Assembly (NCBI RefSeq): GCF_051414035.1
Contig: NZ_JBLKNW010000006.1
Coordinates: 62,001-126,000 of the forward strand
Source: Halosimplex amylolyticum
Lineage (GTDB): Archaea; Halobacteriota; Halobacteria; Halobacteriales; Haloarculaceae
Direction of reading: 5' to 3'
DNA length: 64,000 bases
Shown piece after piece: positions 10,658 through 19,551 of the stretch (within the stretch, counting starts at the first letter, position 1; every line of letters begins with the position of its first letter). Made by a program: the position numbers and the translations under genes. The notes under the pieces were generated by a model. The model did no database searches. It was not told the DNA's origin and worked only from the letters and a program-made list of their open reading frames with translations.

Positions 10658-11645
10658 CTCCCTTGGCGCGCGGGTCGAGGATCCCGTAGGTCAGGTCGGC
10701 GATGGTGATGCCGATGACCATCGCGACCGTGATGAGGATGAACCCGCCCATCATCAGCGGGTAATCGCGCGCTTCGATCGCCGTGATCAGGTAGAACCCG
10801 ACGCCCGGGTACGCGAAGATGTTCTCGATGATGACCGCCCCGCCGAAGACGGTGCCGATGGCGATCATCAGGCCGGTGTACATCGGCAGGATGGCGTTGC
10901 GCGCGACGTATCGAAGGGCGATCCGCCGCGTCGAGAGGCCGCGCAGGCGCGCGACGCGGAGGTAATCCTCGCCGAGGACGCGGATGGAGTTACCACGCAT
11001 CGACAGGGCCCACCCGCCGAAGCCGACGACGGCCATCGAGAAGATGGGCATCGCGCCGTGGTGGAGCACGCTCAGGAGGAAGGGGACGTTGAACCCCGGC
11101 GTCAGTTCCGAGGCGTAGCGCCCGCCGGTCGGGAAGAGCTCCTGTCGGTAGCCCAGGTAGGCGACCAGAAGCAGCGCGACGACGTAGCCGGGCGTGGAGT
11201 TGAGCACCAGCCCGACCCCCGTCGAGCCCACGTCGAACTTCGACCCCTCCTTGTAGGCCATGACGGCGCCCAGCGACACGCCGACGATGAACGCGAGGAA
11301 CAGCGCCGACGCGGTCAGGAAGACCGTCCACGGGATGGCCGGGCCGATGATGCTCGCGACCGGTTCCTCGAACCAGATCGACTGGCCGAAGTCGCCCTGC
11401 AGGATCGCCGTCATGTAATCGAAGTACTGGACGTATATCGGTTCGTTCACGGCGATGTTGGTCTGCGCGGCGATCCGGCGGTTGATCTCGGCCATCGTCA
11501 TGGTGCTGCCGCCCTGCTGGATCATCTGCGCCCGCAGGTAGTCGAGCGGGCCGCCAGGCAACAGCCGGATGAGGCCGAAGCTGGCCGACACCACCACGAA
11601 GACGGTGAGGATTGATTGGCCGATCCGCTTCAGTACGTAGCTCAT
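10635..11645 (-). CDS. ABC transporter permease, DppB/OppB type
   Basis: This 336-aa protein starts with the family hallmark SYVLKRIGQSILTVFVV and has a periplasmic-type loop, five further helices and the EAA loop YLRVARLRGLSTRRIALRY. The end RAKGGASRESY matches DppB-like proteins. It lies 9 bp downstream of the substrate-binding protein gene and pairs with the DppC-type permease to form the channel. Confidence 0.92.
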   Translation of the reverse strand: MSYVLKRIGQSILTVFVVVSASFGLIRLLPGGPLDYLRAQMIQQGGSTMTMAEINRRIAAQTNIAVNEPIYVQYFDYMTAILQGDFGQSIWFEEPVASIIGPAIPWTVFLTASALFLAFIVGVSLGAVMAYKEGSKFDVGSTGVGLVLNSTPGYVVALLLVAYLGYRQELFPTGGRYASELTPGFNVPFLLSVLHHGAMPIFSMAVVGFGGWALSMRGNSIRVLGEDYLRVARLRGLSTRRIALRYVARNAILPMYTGLMIAIGTVFGGAVIIENIFAYPGVGFYLITAIEARDYPLMMGGFILITVAMVIGITIADLTYGILDPRAKGGASRESY

Positions 11646-11654
11646 GAGTCTGGG

Positions 11655-13571
11655 TTACTCGCTTGCGGTAGAGAGCGCAGACACAAGGTCCCCGGGGACG
11701 ACGGTGTCGCCGTCGCGGATCTGGTCGTGGAGCACCGGCGACTCGAACTCGGTCGGCAGGTTCCACGCGTTCTTCGCGTCCCAGCTGTCGAACAACCACT
11801 GGAAGTGGAAGTACGGATGGGACTGGTCGTAGGACGCCCAGCCCTGCAGCCCGACGACGAAGTCGCCGTTGCTGTAGTCCTGTCCCCAGTACGTCGAGGT
11901 GTCTTTCATCTTGGCCTGCGCGTCGATGCCGAACTCCCTGAGCTGGGAGACGACGGTCTCGGCGCCCGCCACCCAGTCGGAGAAGCCCGACGGCCCCTTG
12001 ATCGGGATCGTCAGCGGATCGCCGTCCTTCTGCCAGGTGCCGCCGCTCTTCTCGTAGCCGGCGTCCTGGAGCAACGAGGCGGCCTTGTCCGTCTGCACGG
12101 ATCCGCGACCGTAGGTGTCGAACTCGTCGACGACGCCTTCGAGCCAGGCGCCCTCGATCTGGCCGTTGAACTCGCCGGTGAGGCCGCTCGGGTAGGTGAC
12201 GGCGATCTTCGAGTTCGTGCCGGCACCGGAGTTCTTGGCGACCGCTTCGCGGTTGACGACGTGCGCGATGGCCTTGCGGACGCGCGGGTCGTCGACGGGC
12301 GACTTCTCGAAGTTGAAGACGAGGCCCAGCCCCCAGTGGCGCGGGATGAGGCTGACCTGCACCGAGTCGGGGAGCTGGTTGAGCTTGTTCGACGGCATGA
12401 ACAGCGTCGCCGAGCCGTCCGTCTCCTCGTTGATGAGGGAGTTCCAGCGTCCCTGGTTCTCCGGCTTGTAGAGGTACTCGACCTCGGAGTAGTTGATGTT
12501 GTCCGCGTCCGGGTGGTCGTCGTACTTCGTCAACAGGGTGCGCCGGGTGTCGGCGTCCTCGAACTGGAAGGGACCACAGCCGACCGGATCGGGCGTGGTG
12601 TCACTGGTGAGGTCCGAGAGCGCCTGCGAGCGCTCGTCCTCGGACTCCGCCTCGTCGAACGCGGCGACGAACTCGCCGTAGGTGCCGTCGTGGGCGACGA
12701 GGTACTTCGGCTGGAGGTACGCCAGCAGGATGTCCTCGTTGACCTCCTCGGTGAGGGTCAGTTCGACGGTCGTGTCGTCGGCCGCGACGACGCGCTCGGA
12801 GACCTTGCCCTTGTCCTCGGGCGCGACGAACTGACCGAGGCTCCCGCCGTTGTAGATGTCGAGTTTGATCTGGTTGGCCACGTCCGTCGCGGTGACGGCG
12901 TCGCCGTTGTGCCAGGTCTGGCCCTCGCGGACGTTCAGCGTGAGCGTCTTCCCGTCCAGCGAGTGGTCGCTGATGACGTACCCGGAGTACTCCTGGGTCG
13001 CGAGGTTGTACTTCATGAACCGGTCGAACAGCATCCGGCGCGCCTCGCCGAAGTTCTTCCCGTTCCAGGGGTTGTACTGGGAGTCCTTGGGGACCGCCCA
13101 CTGGGCGAACGTCAGGCGGTCGTCGTCGGAACCGTCCTTCCCGGTCCAGTCGCCCGAGCGCGGCAGCCACTCGGTCGGCCAGTAGAGCTGGAGTTTGTCG
13201 CTGTCCTTCGACGGAACCGACCAGTCGTCGGTCGTCTGGAACGACTGCGCCAGCTTCTCCTGCAACGGGAGCACCGGCAGCGTCTGGTTCGTCACGTACG
13301 CGAGCTCCTGGATGGTCCCCAGGGACTCGCTGTCGACCTGCACCGGCGTCGCGGTCTCGGTCGGCGTGTCGGTCTCGTCCGACGACCCGCCGTCGCCGCC
13401 GTCGCCGCCGTCGCCACCGTCACCGCCGTCGCCCGGGGTGTCCGTTTCCACTGCCGACTGTCCACCACAGCCCGCCAGGCCGGCCGCGGCGCCCGTCGCG
13501 CCGAGCAGCTGCATCATCCGTCGGCGCGACAGCGGCGTTCGGTCCGAACCGTGTTGCTGATTATCAGACAT
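11655..13571 (-). CDS. Tat-exported lipoprotein, Opp/Dpp-family solute-binding protein (SBP_bac_5)
   Basis: This 638-aa protein captures the substrate outside the cell for the transporter encoded downstream. The N-terminus has a twin-Arg signal (SRRRMMQLLG) ending in a lipobox (LAGC), then an Asp/Gly/Thr linker with GDGGDGGDGG repeats, as usual for haloarchaeal Tat lipoproteins. The body shows the SBP_bac_5 pattern (LNVREGQTWHNGDAVTATD, later VRKAIAHVVNREAV). ATG 13571 lies about 30 bp below a TATA-like AT tract; an upstream ATG at 13631 would place that promoter inside the gene. Family members bind peptides, nickel or oligosaccharides; GH13 neighbours favour the last. Confidence 0.92.
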   Translation of the reverse strand: MSDNQQHGSDRTPLSRRRMMQLLGATGAAAGLAGCGGQSAVETDTPGDGGDGGDGGDGGDGGSSDETDTPTETATPVQVDSESLGTIQELAYVTNQTLPVLPLQEKLAQSFQTTDDWSVPSKDSDKLQLYWPTEWLPRSGDWTGKDGSDDDRLTFAQWAVPKDSQYNPWNGKNFGEARRMLFDRFMKYNLATQEYSGYVISDHSLDGKTLTLNVREGQTWHNGDAVTATDVANQIKLDIYNGGSLGQFVAPEDKGKVSERVVAADDTTVELTLTEEVNEDILLAYLQPKYLVAHDGTYGEFVAAFDEAESEDERSQALSDLTSDTTPDPVGCGPFQFEDADTRRTLLTKYDDHPDADNINYSEVEYLYKPENQGRWNSLINEETDGSATLFMPSNKLNQLPDSVQVSLIPRHWGLGLVFNFEKSPVDDPRVRKAIAHVVNREAVAKNSGAGTNSKIAVTYPSGLTGEFNGQIEGAWLEGVVDEFDTYGRGSVQTDKAASLLQDAGYEKSGGTWQKDGDPLTIPIKGPSGFSDWVAGAETVVSQLREFGIDAQAKMKDTSTYWGQDYSNGDFVVGLQGWASYDQSHPYFHFQWLFDSWDAKNAWNLPTEFESPVLHDQIRDGDTVVPGDLVSALSTASE

Positions 13572-13600
13572 CGCTCGTTCAGGAACATGAAGGACCATGC

Positions 13601-13610
13601 AATAAAAATT
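13601..13610 (-). promoter_or_regulatory. TATA box of the transporter operon
   Basis: On the minus strand the sequence reads AATTTTTATT, centred ~35 bp before the ATG at 13571. This is the normal distance for a haloarchaeal TATA box driving a nearly leaderless transcript. Confidence 0.6.
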
Positions 13611-13635
13611 GTGGTTGAAGTCGTTCTTCAAAATC

Positions 13636-13697
13636 CTCGTCAGAATTAAGTGGGTCGTTCCTCTCGATACTGACGAGCGAAGTCCGCGCCGGACTTC
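13636..13697. promoter_or_regulatory. paired inverted repeats between the transporter and GH13 operons
   Basis: The shared upstream region contains CTCGTCAG (13636-13643) facing CTGACGAG (13670-13677). Overlapping its right side is a perfect 8+3+8 palindrome GAAGTCCG-CGC-CGGACTTC (13679-13697). A TACT-N6-GAGCA site at 13705-13719 resembles the published TrmB-type half-site pattern imperfectly. These are plausible operators for the TrmB regulator encoded nearby; binding is inferred. Confidence 0.5.
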
Positions 13698-13825
13698 CAG
13701 ACACTACTCATGACGAGCAAGCAAGCGATTCGAGGACAAAAGCTAACCGCCCGACCGGAGCGGGATGCAGCCGCTTTCGGCGGTGGACGTTCGGCCCCGT
13801 CGACCTCGACGGTCGGTGAGTCGCG

Positions 13826-15643
13826 ATGAGCCAGGTCGACGACCCGGTCTGGTGGAAGGAAGCCGTCGTCTACCAGGTCTACCCGAAGAGTTTCGCCGAC
13901 AGCGACGGCGACGGCGTCGGTGACCTGGAGGGGTTGATCGACCGCGTCGAGTACCTCGACGACCTGGGGGTCGACGCCGTCTGGCTCAATCCGGTGTACG
14001 AATCGCCGCAAGCCGACAACGGCTACGACATCAGCGACTACCGTGCCATCGACGACCGGTACGGCGACATGGCCGACTGGGAGCGCCTGCGCGACGAACT
14101 CCACGAGCGGGGCATCCGCCTGATCACGGACCTCGTCGTCAACCACACCTCCGACGAACACGAGTGGTTCCGGAAGTCCCGTGACGAAGCGGACGGATAC
14201 GCCGACTACTACCACTGGGTCGAGGGGCCGCCCGACGAACCCCCGAACAACTGGCAGTCAGTCTTCGGCGGGCCGGCGTGGTCCTACGACGACGAGCGCG
14301 AAGCCTGGTACCTCCACCTCTTCGACGAGCGCCAGCCAGACCTCAACTGGCGCAACCCCGACGTCCGCGAGGAGGTCTTCGACATGATGCGGTGGTGGCT
14401 CGACCGCGGCATCGACGGCTTCCGCATGGACGTCATCAACATGATCTCCAAGACCGAGGGGCTGCCCGACGGCGACCCCGACGCCGGCCTGACCGGCGCG
14501 GAGCACTTCATGAACGGCCCGCGCGTCCACGAGTACGTCGGCGAGATGGTCGATGCGGTCCTCGACGACGAGGAACTCCTCGCCGTCGGCGAGACGCCCG
14601 GCGTCTCGGTCGAAGACGCCAGACAGTACGTCGGCCCGGACGGCGACGGGCTCTCGATGGTCTTCCAGTTCGAGCACGTCACCTTCGACCACGACGAGCA
14701 CAAGTGGGACGCCGGCGACCCGTCGCTCCCCGAGTTCAAGCGGATCCTCGCGAAGTGGCAGCAGGGGCTGGCCGAGGAGGGCTGGAACAGCCTCTACCTG
14801 AACAACCACGACCAGCCTCGGATGGTCTCGCGGTTCGGGTCGGACGGGAAGTACCGCCGGAAGTCGGCCAAACTGCTGGGTACGCTGACGCACACGCTCG
14901 GCGGCACGCCGTTCGTCTACCAGGGCGAGGAGATCGGCATGACGAACGCGCCCTTCGAGTCCCGCGACGCCCTGCGCGACGTCGAGGCGTTGAACTACGT
15001 CGACGCGGCCATCGAGGACCCCGACGTCGACGCCGCGGCCTACGAGGACGTCCGGGAAGCCGTCGAGGCGATGTGCCGCGACAACGCCCGGACGCCGATG
15101 CAGTGGTCCGACGACGAACACGCCGGGTTCACCGACGGCGACCCCTGGATCGACGTGAACCCCAACTACACCGATATCAACGTCGAACGGGCGCGCGAGG
15201 ACCCCGACTCGGTGTTCCACTACTACCGCGACCTGATCGCCCTGCGCGAGCGCGATCTGCTCGTCTCCGGCGACTTCGAACTGCTCGCCCCCGACCACCA
15301 GTCCCTGTTCGCGTACACGCGAACCCTCGACCGTGACGGTTCCGGCGCGGAGACGGGCGATTCCGGCGCGGAGACGGGCGGAGACGCCACCGAGTCGGCT
15401 GGCGACGAACGCGGGCGCGCACGGGAGCGCGCACTCGTCCTCCTCAACTTCGACGACGAGCCGACGACGTTCGACGTGCCCGGGGGCGCCGCGTTCGACG
15501 GGCTGGAACTCGCGCTCGCCAACGACGAGGCGCCCCGGGTGCCGGGTCGCTCGATCGACCTCGGTCCGTGGGAGGCCCGCGTCTACCTGACGCCGCGTAC
15601 CGACGCCGCGACCGACCTGACGGAGACCAGCACTGATCCATGA
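13826..15643 (+). CDS. GH13 alpha-glucosidase (oligo-1,6-glucosidase/trehalose-hydrolase type)
   Basis: This 605-aa cytoplasmic glycoside hydrolase starts WWKEAVVYQVYPKSF, the hallmark of the GH13 oligo-1,6-glucosidase branch. It has a DSDGDGVGD calcium loop (res 26-34), NHTSDEHEWF, the nucleophile Asp202 in GFRMD, acid/base Glu256 in VGETPG, and the transition-state Asp329 in NNHDQ. Near residue 500 the C-terminal beta-domain carries a haloarchaeal insertion of repeated SGAETG units. It probably cleaves imported alpha-glucosides to glucose. It overlaps the next GH13 gene by 4 bp. There is no signal peptide, so hydrolysis follows uptake. Exact linkage specificity cannot be read from sequence. 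Confidence 0.92.
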   Translation: MSQVDDPVWWKEAVVYQVYPKSFADSDGDGVGDLEGLIDRVEYLDDLGVDAVWLNPVYESPQADNGYDISDYRAIDDRYGDMADWERLRDELHERGIRLITDLVVNHTSDEHEWFRKSRDEADGYADYYHWVEGPPDEPPNNWQSVFGGPAWSYDDEREAWYLHLFDERQPDLNWRNPDVREEVFDMMRWWLDRGIDGFRMDVINMISKTEGLPDGDPDAGLTGAEHFMNGPRVHEYVGEMVDAVLDDEELLAVGETPGVSVEDARQYVGPDGDGLSMVFQFEHVTFDHDEHKWDAGDPSLPEFKRILAKWQQGLAEEGWNSLYLNNHDQPRMVSRFGSDGKYRRKSAKLLGTLTHTLGGTPFVYQGEEIGMTNAPFESRDALRDVEALNYVDAAIEDPDVDAAAYEDVREAVEAMCRDNARTPMQWSDDEHAGFTDGDPWIDVNPNYTDINVERAREDPDSVFHYYRDLIALRERDLLVSGDFELLAPDHQSLFAYTRTLDRDGSGAETGDSGAETGGDATESAGDERGRARERALVLLNFDDEPTTFDVPGGAAFDGLELALANDEAPRVPGRSIDLGPWEARVYLTPRTDAATDLTETSTDP

Positions 15644-17331
15644 CACAGACGATGTCCATCGACGAGAGCCGCATCGACCGCGACTGGTGGAAAGAGGCAG
15701 TCGTGTACCAGATCTACCCGCGGAGCTTCAACGACAGCGACGGAGACGGCGTCGGGGACATCCCCGGCATCACCGAGCGCGTCGACTACCTCGACGACCT
15801 CGGGGTCGACGTCGTGTGGCTCTGCCCGGTCTACGACTCGCCCAACCACGACAACGGCTACGACATCCGCGACTACCGCGCCATCATGGACGAGTTCGGC
15901 GACATGGCCGACTGGGAGCGGCTGCGCGACGCCCTCCACGACCGCGACATGAAGATCATCATGGACCTCGTGGTCAACCACACGTCGAACGAGCACGAGT
16001 GGTTCCAGCGCTCCCGCCGCGAGGAGGGCGAGTACGCCGACTACTACCACTGGGTCGAGGGCTCGCCCGACGAACCCCCGAACAACTGGGAGTCGCTGTT
16101 CGGCGGTCCGGCGTGGTCCTACGACGAGGAACGAGGGGCGTGGTACCTGCACGTGTTCAACGAGAACCAGCCCGACCTCAACTGGCGCAACCCGGACGTC
16201 CGAACGGCCGTCACCGACGTCGTCACGTGGTGGCTCGACCGCGGCATCGACGGCTTCCGCATGGACGCCATCAGCCACCTGTCGAAGCCGGAGGGGTACC
16301 CGGACGGTGACCCCGACGAACACGGGCCGCTCGGGTCCGAGCACTACACGCTCGGCCCGCGCCTGGGCGAGTACCTCGACGAACTCGGCGCGGTCATCCC
16401 CGACGAGGCGATGACCGCCGGCGAGATGGGCGGCGCCTCGGCCGCGGACGCCCGCGAGTACATCGAGCGCGGCGACTGCCTCGACATGGTGTTCCACTTC
16501 GACCACCTCGGCGTCGACCAGGGCGGCGACTGGACCGGCGACGACTGGGGCGAGTGGAGCCTCCCCGAGTTCAAGGAGCTGATGACGCGAAACCAGCGCG
16601 AGGTCGCCCGCGAGACCTGGGAAGCGCTGTTCCTCGGCAACCACGACCACCCCCGCATCGTCTCGCGGTTCGGCGACGAGGCCTACCGCCGCGAGTCGGC
16701 CAAGCTCGTCGGCACCTTCCTCCTGACGATGCGCGGGACGCCGTACCTCTATCAGGGCCAGGAGATCGGGATGACGAACACCGAGTTCGAGAGTCTGGAG
16801 GAGGTCGACGACGCGATGACCGTCGGCATCGTCGAGGACCTGCTCGCCGACGGCGCCGTCGACTCCTTCGACGAAGTGCGAACGGCCGTCAACTACCGCA
16901 GTCGCGACCACGCGCGCACCCCGATGCAGTGGGCCGCCGCCGACCGCGCCGACTTCACCGACGGCGACCCGTGGCTCGCGCTCAACGACAACTACACCGA
17001 CGTCAACGTCGAGGACGCCGTCGCCGACACCGAGTCGGTCTGGAACCACTACCGCCGGCTGATCGAGCTCCGCCGCGAGGACCCCGCGCTGGTCTACGGC
17101 GACTACGAACTGCTCGCCCCCGAGGACGAGCAGATCTACGCCTACACCCGCCACCTCGACGGCGAACGGCGGCTCGTCGTCTGCAACTGGTCGGCCGAGC
17201 CGGCGACTTTCGAGTCCGACGGCGTCGCCGCGAGCGACGCCGAGGTCCTGATCGGTAATTACGACAGCGCACCCTCCGATCCCGTCGACGCGCAGTTCCG
17301 TCCTTTCGAGGCAGCCGTCTACGAGTACTGA
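15640..17331 (+). CDS. GH13 alpha-glucosidase, tandem paralogue
   Basis: This 563-aa protein is a clear paralogue of the preceding gene. It has WWKEAVVYQIYPRSF, the calcium loop DSDGDGVGD, nucleophile Asp209 (GFRMD), acid/base Glu262 (TAGEMGG) and Asp336 (GNHDHPR). The residues around the acid/base differ (AVGETPG against TAGEMGG), which hints at different linkage or chain-length preference. It lacks the SGAETG insertion. The start ATG overlaps the previous stop (ATGA), so the two are co-translated; an in-frame ATG five codons later is an alternative. Confidence 0.92.
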   Translation: MTQTMSIDESRIDRDWWKEAVVYQIYPRSFNDSDGDGVGDIPGITERVDYLDDLGVDVVWLCPVYDSPNHDNGYDIRDYRAIMDEFGDMADWERLRDALHDRDMKIIMDLVVNHTSNEHEWFQRSRREEGEYADYYHWVEGSPDEPPNNWESLFGGPAWSYDEERGAWYLHVFNENQPDLNWRNPDVRTAVTDVVTWWLDRGIDGFRMDAISHLSKPEGYPDGDPDEHGPLGSEHYTLGPRLGEYLDELGAVIPDEAMTAGEMGGASAADAREYIERGDCLDMVFHFDHLGVDQGGDWTGDDWGEWSLPEFKELMTRNQREVARETWEALFLGNHDHPRIVSRFGDEAYRRESAKLVGTFLLTMRGTPYLYQGQEIGMTNTEFESLEEVDDAMTVGIVEDLLADGAVDSFDEVRTAVNYRSRDHARTPMQWAAADRADFTDGDPWLALNDNYTDVNVEDAVADTESVWNHYRRLIELRREDPALVYGDYELLAPEDEQIYAYTRHLDGERRLVVCNWSAEPATFESDGVAASDAEVLIGNYDSAPSDPVDAQFRPFEAAVYEY

Positions 17332-17374
17332 GACCGCGCAGAGACGGATCCCCCGGCGACCCCGGTGATCTGGC

Positions 17375-17502
17375 CTCCGACCGCCCGATGGTCTGAACGC
17401 CGACGGCTCGATGGTCTGAACGCCGACCGCCCGATGGTCTGGGCTCCGACGGCCCGATGGTCTGAACGCCGACCGCCCGATGGTCTGAACTCCGACCGTC
17501 CG
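17375..17502. repeat. 23-bp tandem repeat, about 5.5 copies
   Basis: Five full units plus a partial one follow the GH13 operon stop, each close to CCGACCGCCCGATGGTCTGA plus AC and one leading base (G/T). Units start at 17375, 17398, 17421, 17444, 17467 and 17490 (partial), with 1-3 substitutions between copies. No spacer alternates with the repeat, so it is not CRISPR. It lies in the spacer before the DUF3179 gene. Its role is unknown; it could be a slipped-strand minisatellite. Confidence 0.9.
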
Positions 17503-17590
17503 GCGCGTCGCCCGACGGCCGGACGATGCCATGGCGCGGCGTCCGCACAGGCGGCCTACCGTTATTTCCCTCGTTCGCCTAGCCTGGTGT

Positions 17591-18781
17591 ATGACAACGC
17601 TCGGCAGACGCCGGTTCCTCGCGACCGCGAGCGCGCTGGGTGCCGGCGTCGTCGCCGGCTGTGGTTCGCTCGGGCCCTGGTCGAGCGCCGGCGCCGACGG
17701 GGGCGACGAAGCGGTCGATACCCGCGACGCGCCGGAGACGGGGAGCGACGGCGGTGGATCGACGTCCACTGCCGACGCAGACCAGACCGCCGGCGACCGG
17801 GCTCGGGACCCCACTGATTCGGTCCCCACGGCGGACGAGACGCTCCCGCTGCCGGCGTCGCCTGCGGACCTCACGTCGGAAGCCCGGTCGGGCGGTCCGT
17901 CCAGGGACGGCATCCCGTCGATCGACGAACCGTCGTTCGTGGACGTCGACGACGCGTCGTTCCTCTCGGCAGGGGATCCGGTGTTCGGCGTCGCGCGCGG
18001 CGACACGGTCAAAGCGTACCCCCAGTCGATCCTCGTCCACCACGAGATCGTCAACGACACGGTCGACGGAACGTCGGTCGCGGTGACCTATTGCCCATTG
18101 ACCGGCACGGTCCAGGGGTTCGAGCGGGGCGACACCACCTTCGGCGTCTCCGGCCGACTGATCAACAACAACCTGGTGATGTACGACCGGGCGAGCGAGA
18201 CGTGGTGGCCGCAGATCCTCGCGACGTCGGTCCCCGGCCCGTGGAACGAGGACCCCCCGACCGCGTCGCTCCGGGAGTTCCGCCTCGTCTGGACGACCTG
18301 GGAAGCGTGGCGCGGGCGCTATCCCGGCACGCGAGTCCTGTCAACGGACACCGGCCACGCGCGAAACTACGGCAGCGACCCGTACGGTTCGTACGACCCG
18401 AAAGGGGGCTACTACGCGAACGGGAGCACCCTCTTCCCGAAACTGAACGAAGACGACCGATACGAGCCGAAACGGGTGTTCATGGGAGCCCGAACGCCGG
18501 ACGGTGCGGTCGCGTTCGAGAAGGAGTCGCTCCTGTCGGCGGGGACGATGGCCGGTGAACTCGCTGGGGCTCCCATCGTCGCCGTCGCCGACCCGCGGCT
18601 CGCGACCGGTTACGTCTACCTGAACCCGGACGAGCGGGCGTTCGCGCTCGAAGACGGGCGCGTCCGCGGCGGCGGGGAGACGTACGCACCCGACGAGTTG
18701 CCACTGACGCGGGTCCACGCGTTCGACGCGATGTGGTTCGCCTGGAGCGGCTACTACCCGGACACGAACGTCTATGCCTGA
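17591..18781 (+). CDS. DUF3179 domain lipoprotein (Tat-exported)
   Basis: This 396-aa protein has a twin-Arg signal GRRRFLATASALGAG and a lipobox VAGC, followed by a Thr/Asp-rich spacer. The mature part is a DUF3179 domain: DPVFGVARGDTVKAYPQSILVHHEIVND is read in two runs (res ~150-180), then TYCPLTGTVQGF and a closing AWSGYYPDTNVY. ATG 17591 is used because the Tat signal begins there; the longer frame runs into the tandem repeat. DUF3179 proteins have no known activity. It overlaps the next membrane-protein gene by 8 bp, so they probably act together at the cell surface. Confidence 0.88.
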   Translation: MTTLGRRRFLATASALGAGVVAGCGSLGPWSSAGADGGDEAVDTRDAPETGSDGGGSTSTADADQTAGDRARDPTDSVPTADETLPLPASPADLTSEARSGGPSRDGIPSIDEPSFVDVDDASFLSAGDPVFGVARGDTVKAYPQSILVHHEIVNDTVDGTSVAVTYCPLTGTVQGFERGDTTFGVSGRLINNNLVMYDRASETWWPQILATSVPGPWNEDPPTASLREFRLVWTTWEAWRGRYPGTRVLSTDTGHARNYGSDPYGSYDPKGGYYANGSTLFPKLNEDDRYEPKRVFMGARTPDGAVAFEKESLLSAGTMAGELAGAPIVAVADPRLATGYVYLNPDERAFALEDGRVRGGGETYAPDELPLTRVHAFDAMWFAWSGYYPDTNVYA

Positions 18782-19385
18782 GCCGACGAGCGACGACGGA
18801 CGCGGCCCGGTCGCCGCCTTCCGGGAGGCCCTCTCCCGGACGCGAACGAGTGCGACGCTCCCGTTCCACCGCCGCGACGCGGGCCTCGTCTTCGTCGCGA
18901 CGAGCGCCGCGTACCTCGTCCTCTATCTCTACGCGCTCGGCCATCTCGCTCCCGGGATCGGTGGGTTCGGCGTGACGATCGTCGACGACGCGGCCGCGAG
19001 ATTCTTCCGACCGGCGCTGGGCCCGTTCTCGTTCACGCCGGTCGCCAGCGTGCGGCTGGGGCCGGTGACGTACCTGTTCTCGTTCGACACGGTCCTGGGC
19101 GCGGGCGTCGCCGGGCTCGTCGGCCTCAACGTCGCGCTGACCTATCTCGCCCGGACGCGGCCCGCCAGTTGCGGGATCGACGGGTCTTCGGCGGGGGCGC
19201 TGGCCGGACTGCCCGCGCTCCTGTCCGGAACCGCCTGTTGCGGCCCGGTTGTCCTGATCGCGGTCGGCGTTCAGGCGTCGGGCGCCCTGCTCACTGCCTT
19301 CCAGTTCCTGCTTCCGGCCGCGGTGGTCCTGTTGCTGGCCGGTCTCGTGCTCGTGAGTCGGCACGTCGACCCCGCGGCGACGTGA
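18774..19385 (+). CDS. membrane protein with a GTACCGP motif
   Basis: This 203-aa protein has about five TM helices. A loop with CGIDGSSAG is followed by GTACCGPVVLIAVGVQ in a helix, giving three clustered cysteines that could bind a metal or form a disulfide. It starts inside the DUF3179 gene (8-bp overlap). I do not recognise the family. The Cys-Cys-Gly-Pro motif recalls small metal or thiol membrane proteins such as MerT-like ones, but the similarity is too thin to name a function. Confidence 0.6.
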   Translation: MPEPTSDDGRGPVAAFREALSRTRTSATLPFHRRDAGLVFVATSAAYLVLYLYALGHLAPGIGGFGVTIVDDAAARFFRPALGPFSFTPVASVRLGPVTYLFSFDTVLGAGVAGLVGLNVALTYLARTRPASCGIDGSSAGALAGLPALLSGTACCGPVVLIAVGVQASGALLTAFQFLLPAAVVLLLAGLVLVSRHVDPAAT

Positions 19386-19551
19386 CCGCCCCCGGACGCC
19401 GTGTCATATCCACTGGCGACTGCAGCCGGTTTGACGGTCGAGACCGGCTGCGTCGGCGCTCGTCACTGACGAACACGCTTTCTAGCTATTTGGGACATAT
19501 CATGTCTTCTCACTAGTAAGTCTTATCTAACCCTCGGATGCGTATTAATTC

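Noticed and set aside
13705..13719. TACT-N6-GAGCA as a definite TrmB site.
   Set aside because: The spacing and last bases differ from the known TrmB consensus (TACT-N7/8-GAGTA), so it is mentioned only as a weak match.
17375..17502. Possible CRISPR array.
   Set aside because: Units are directly adjacent with no unique spacers, and no cas gene is present in the window.
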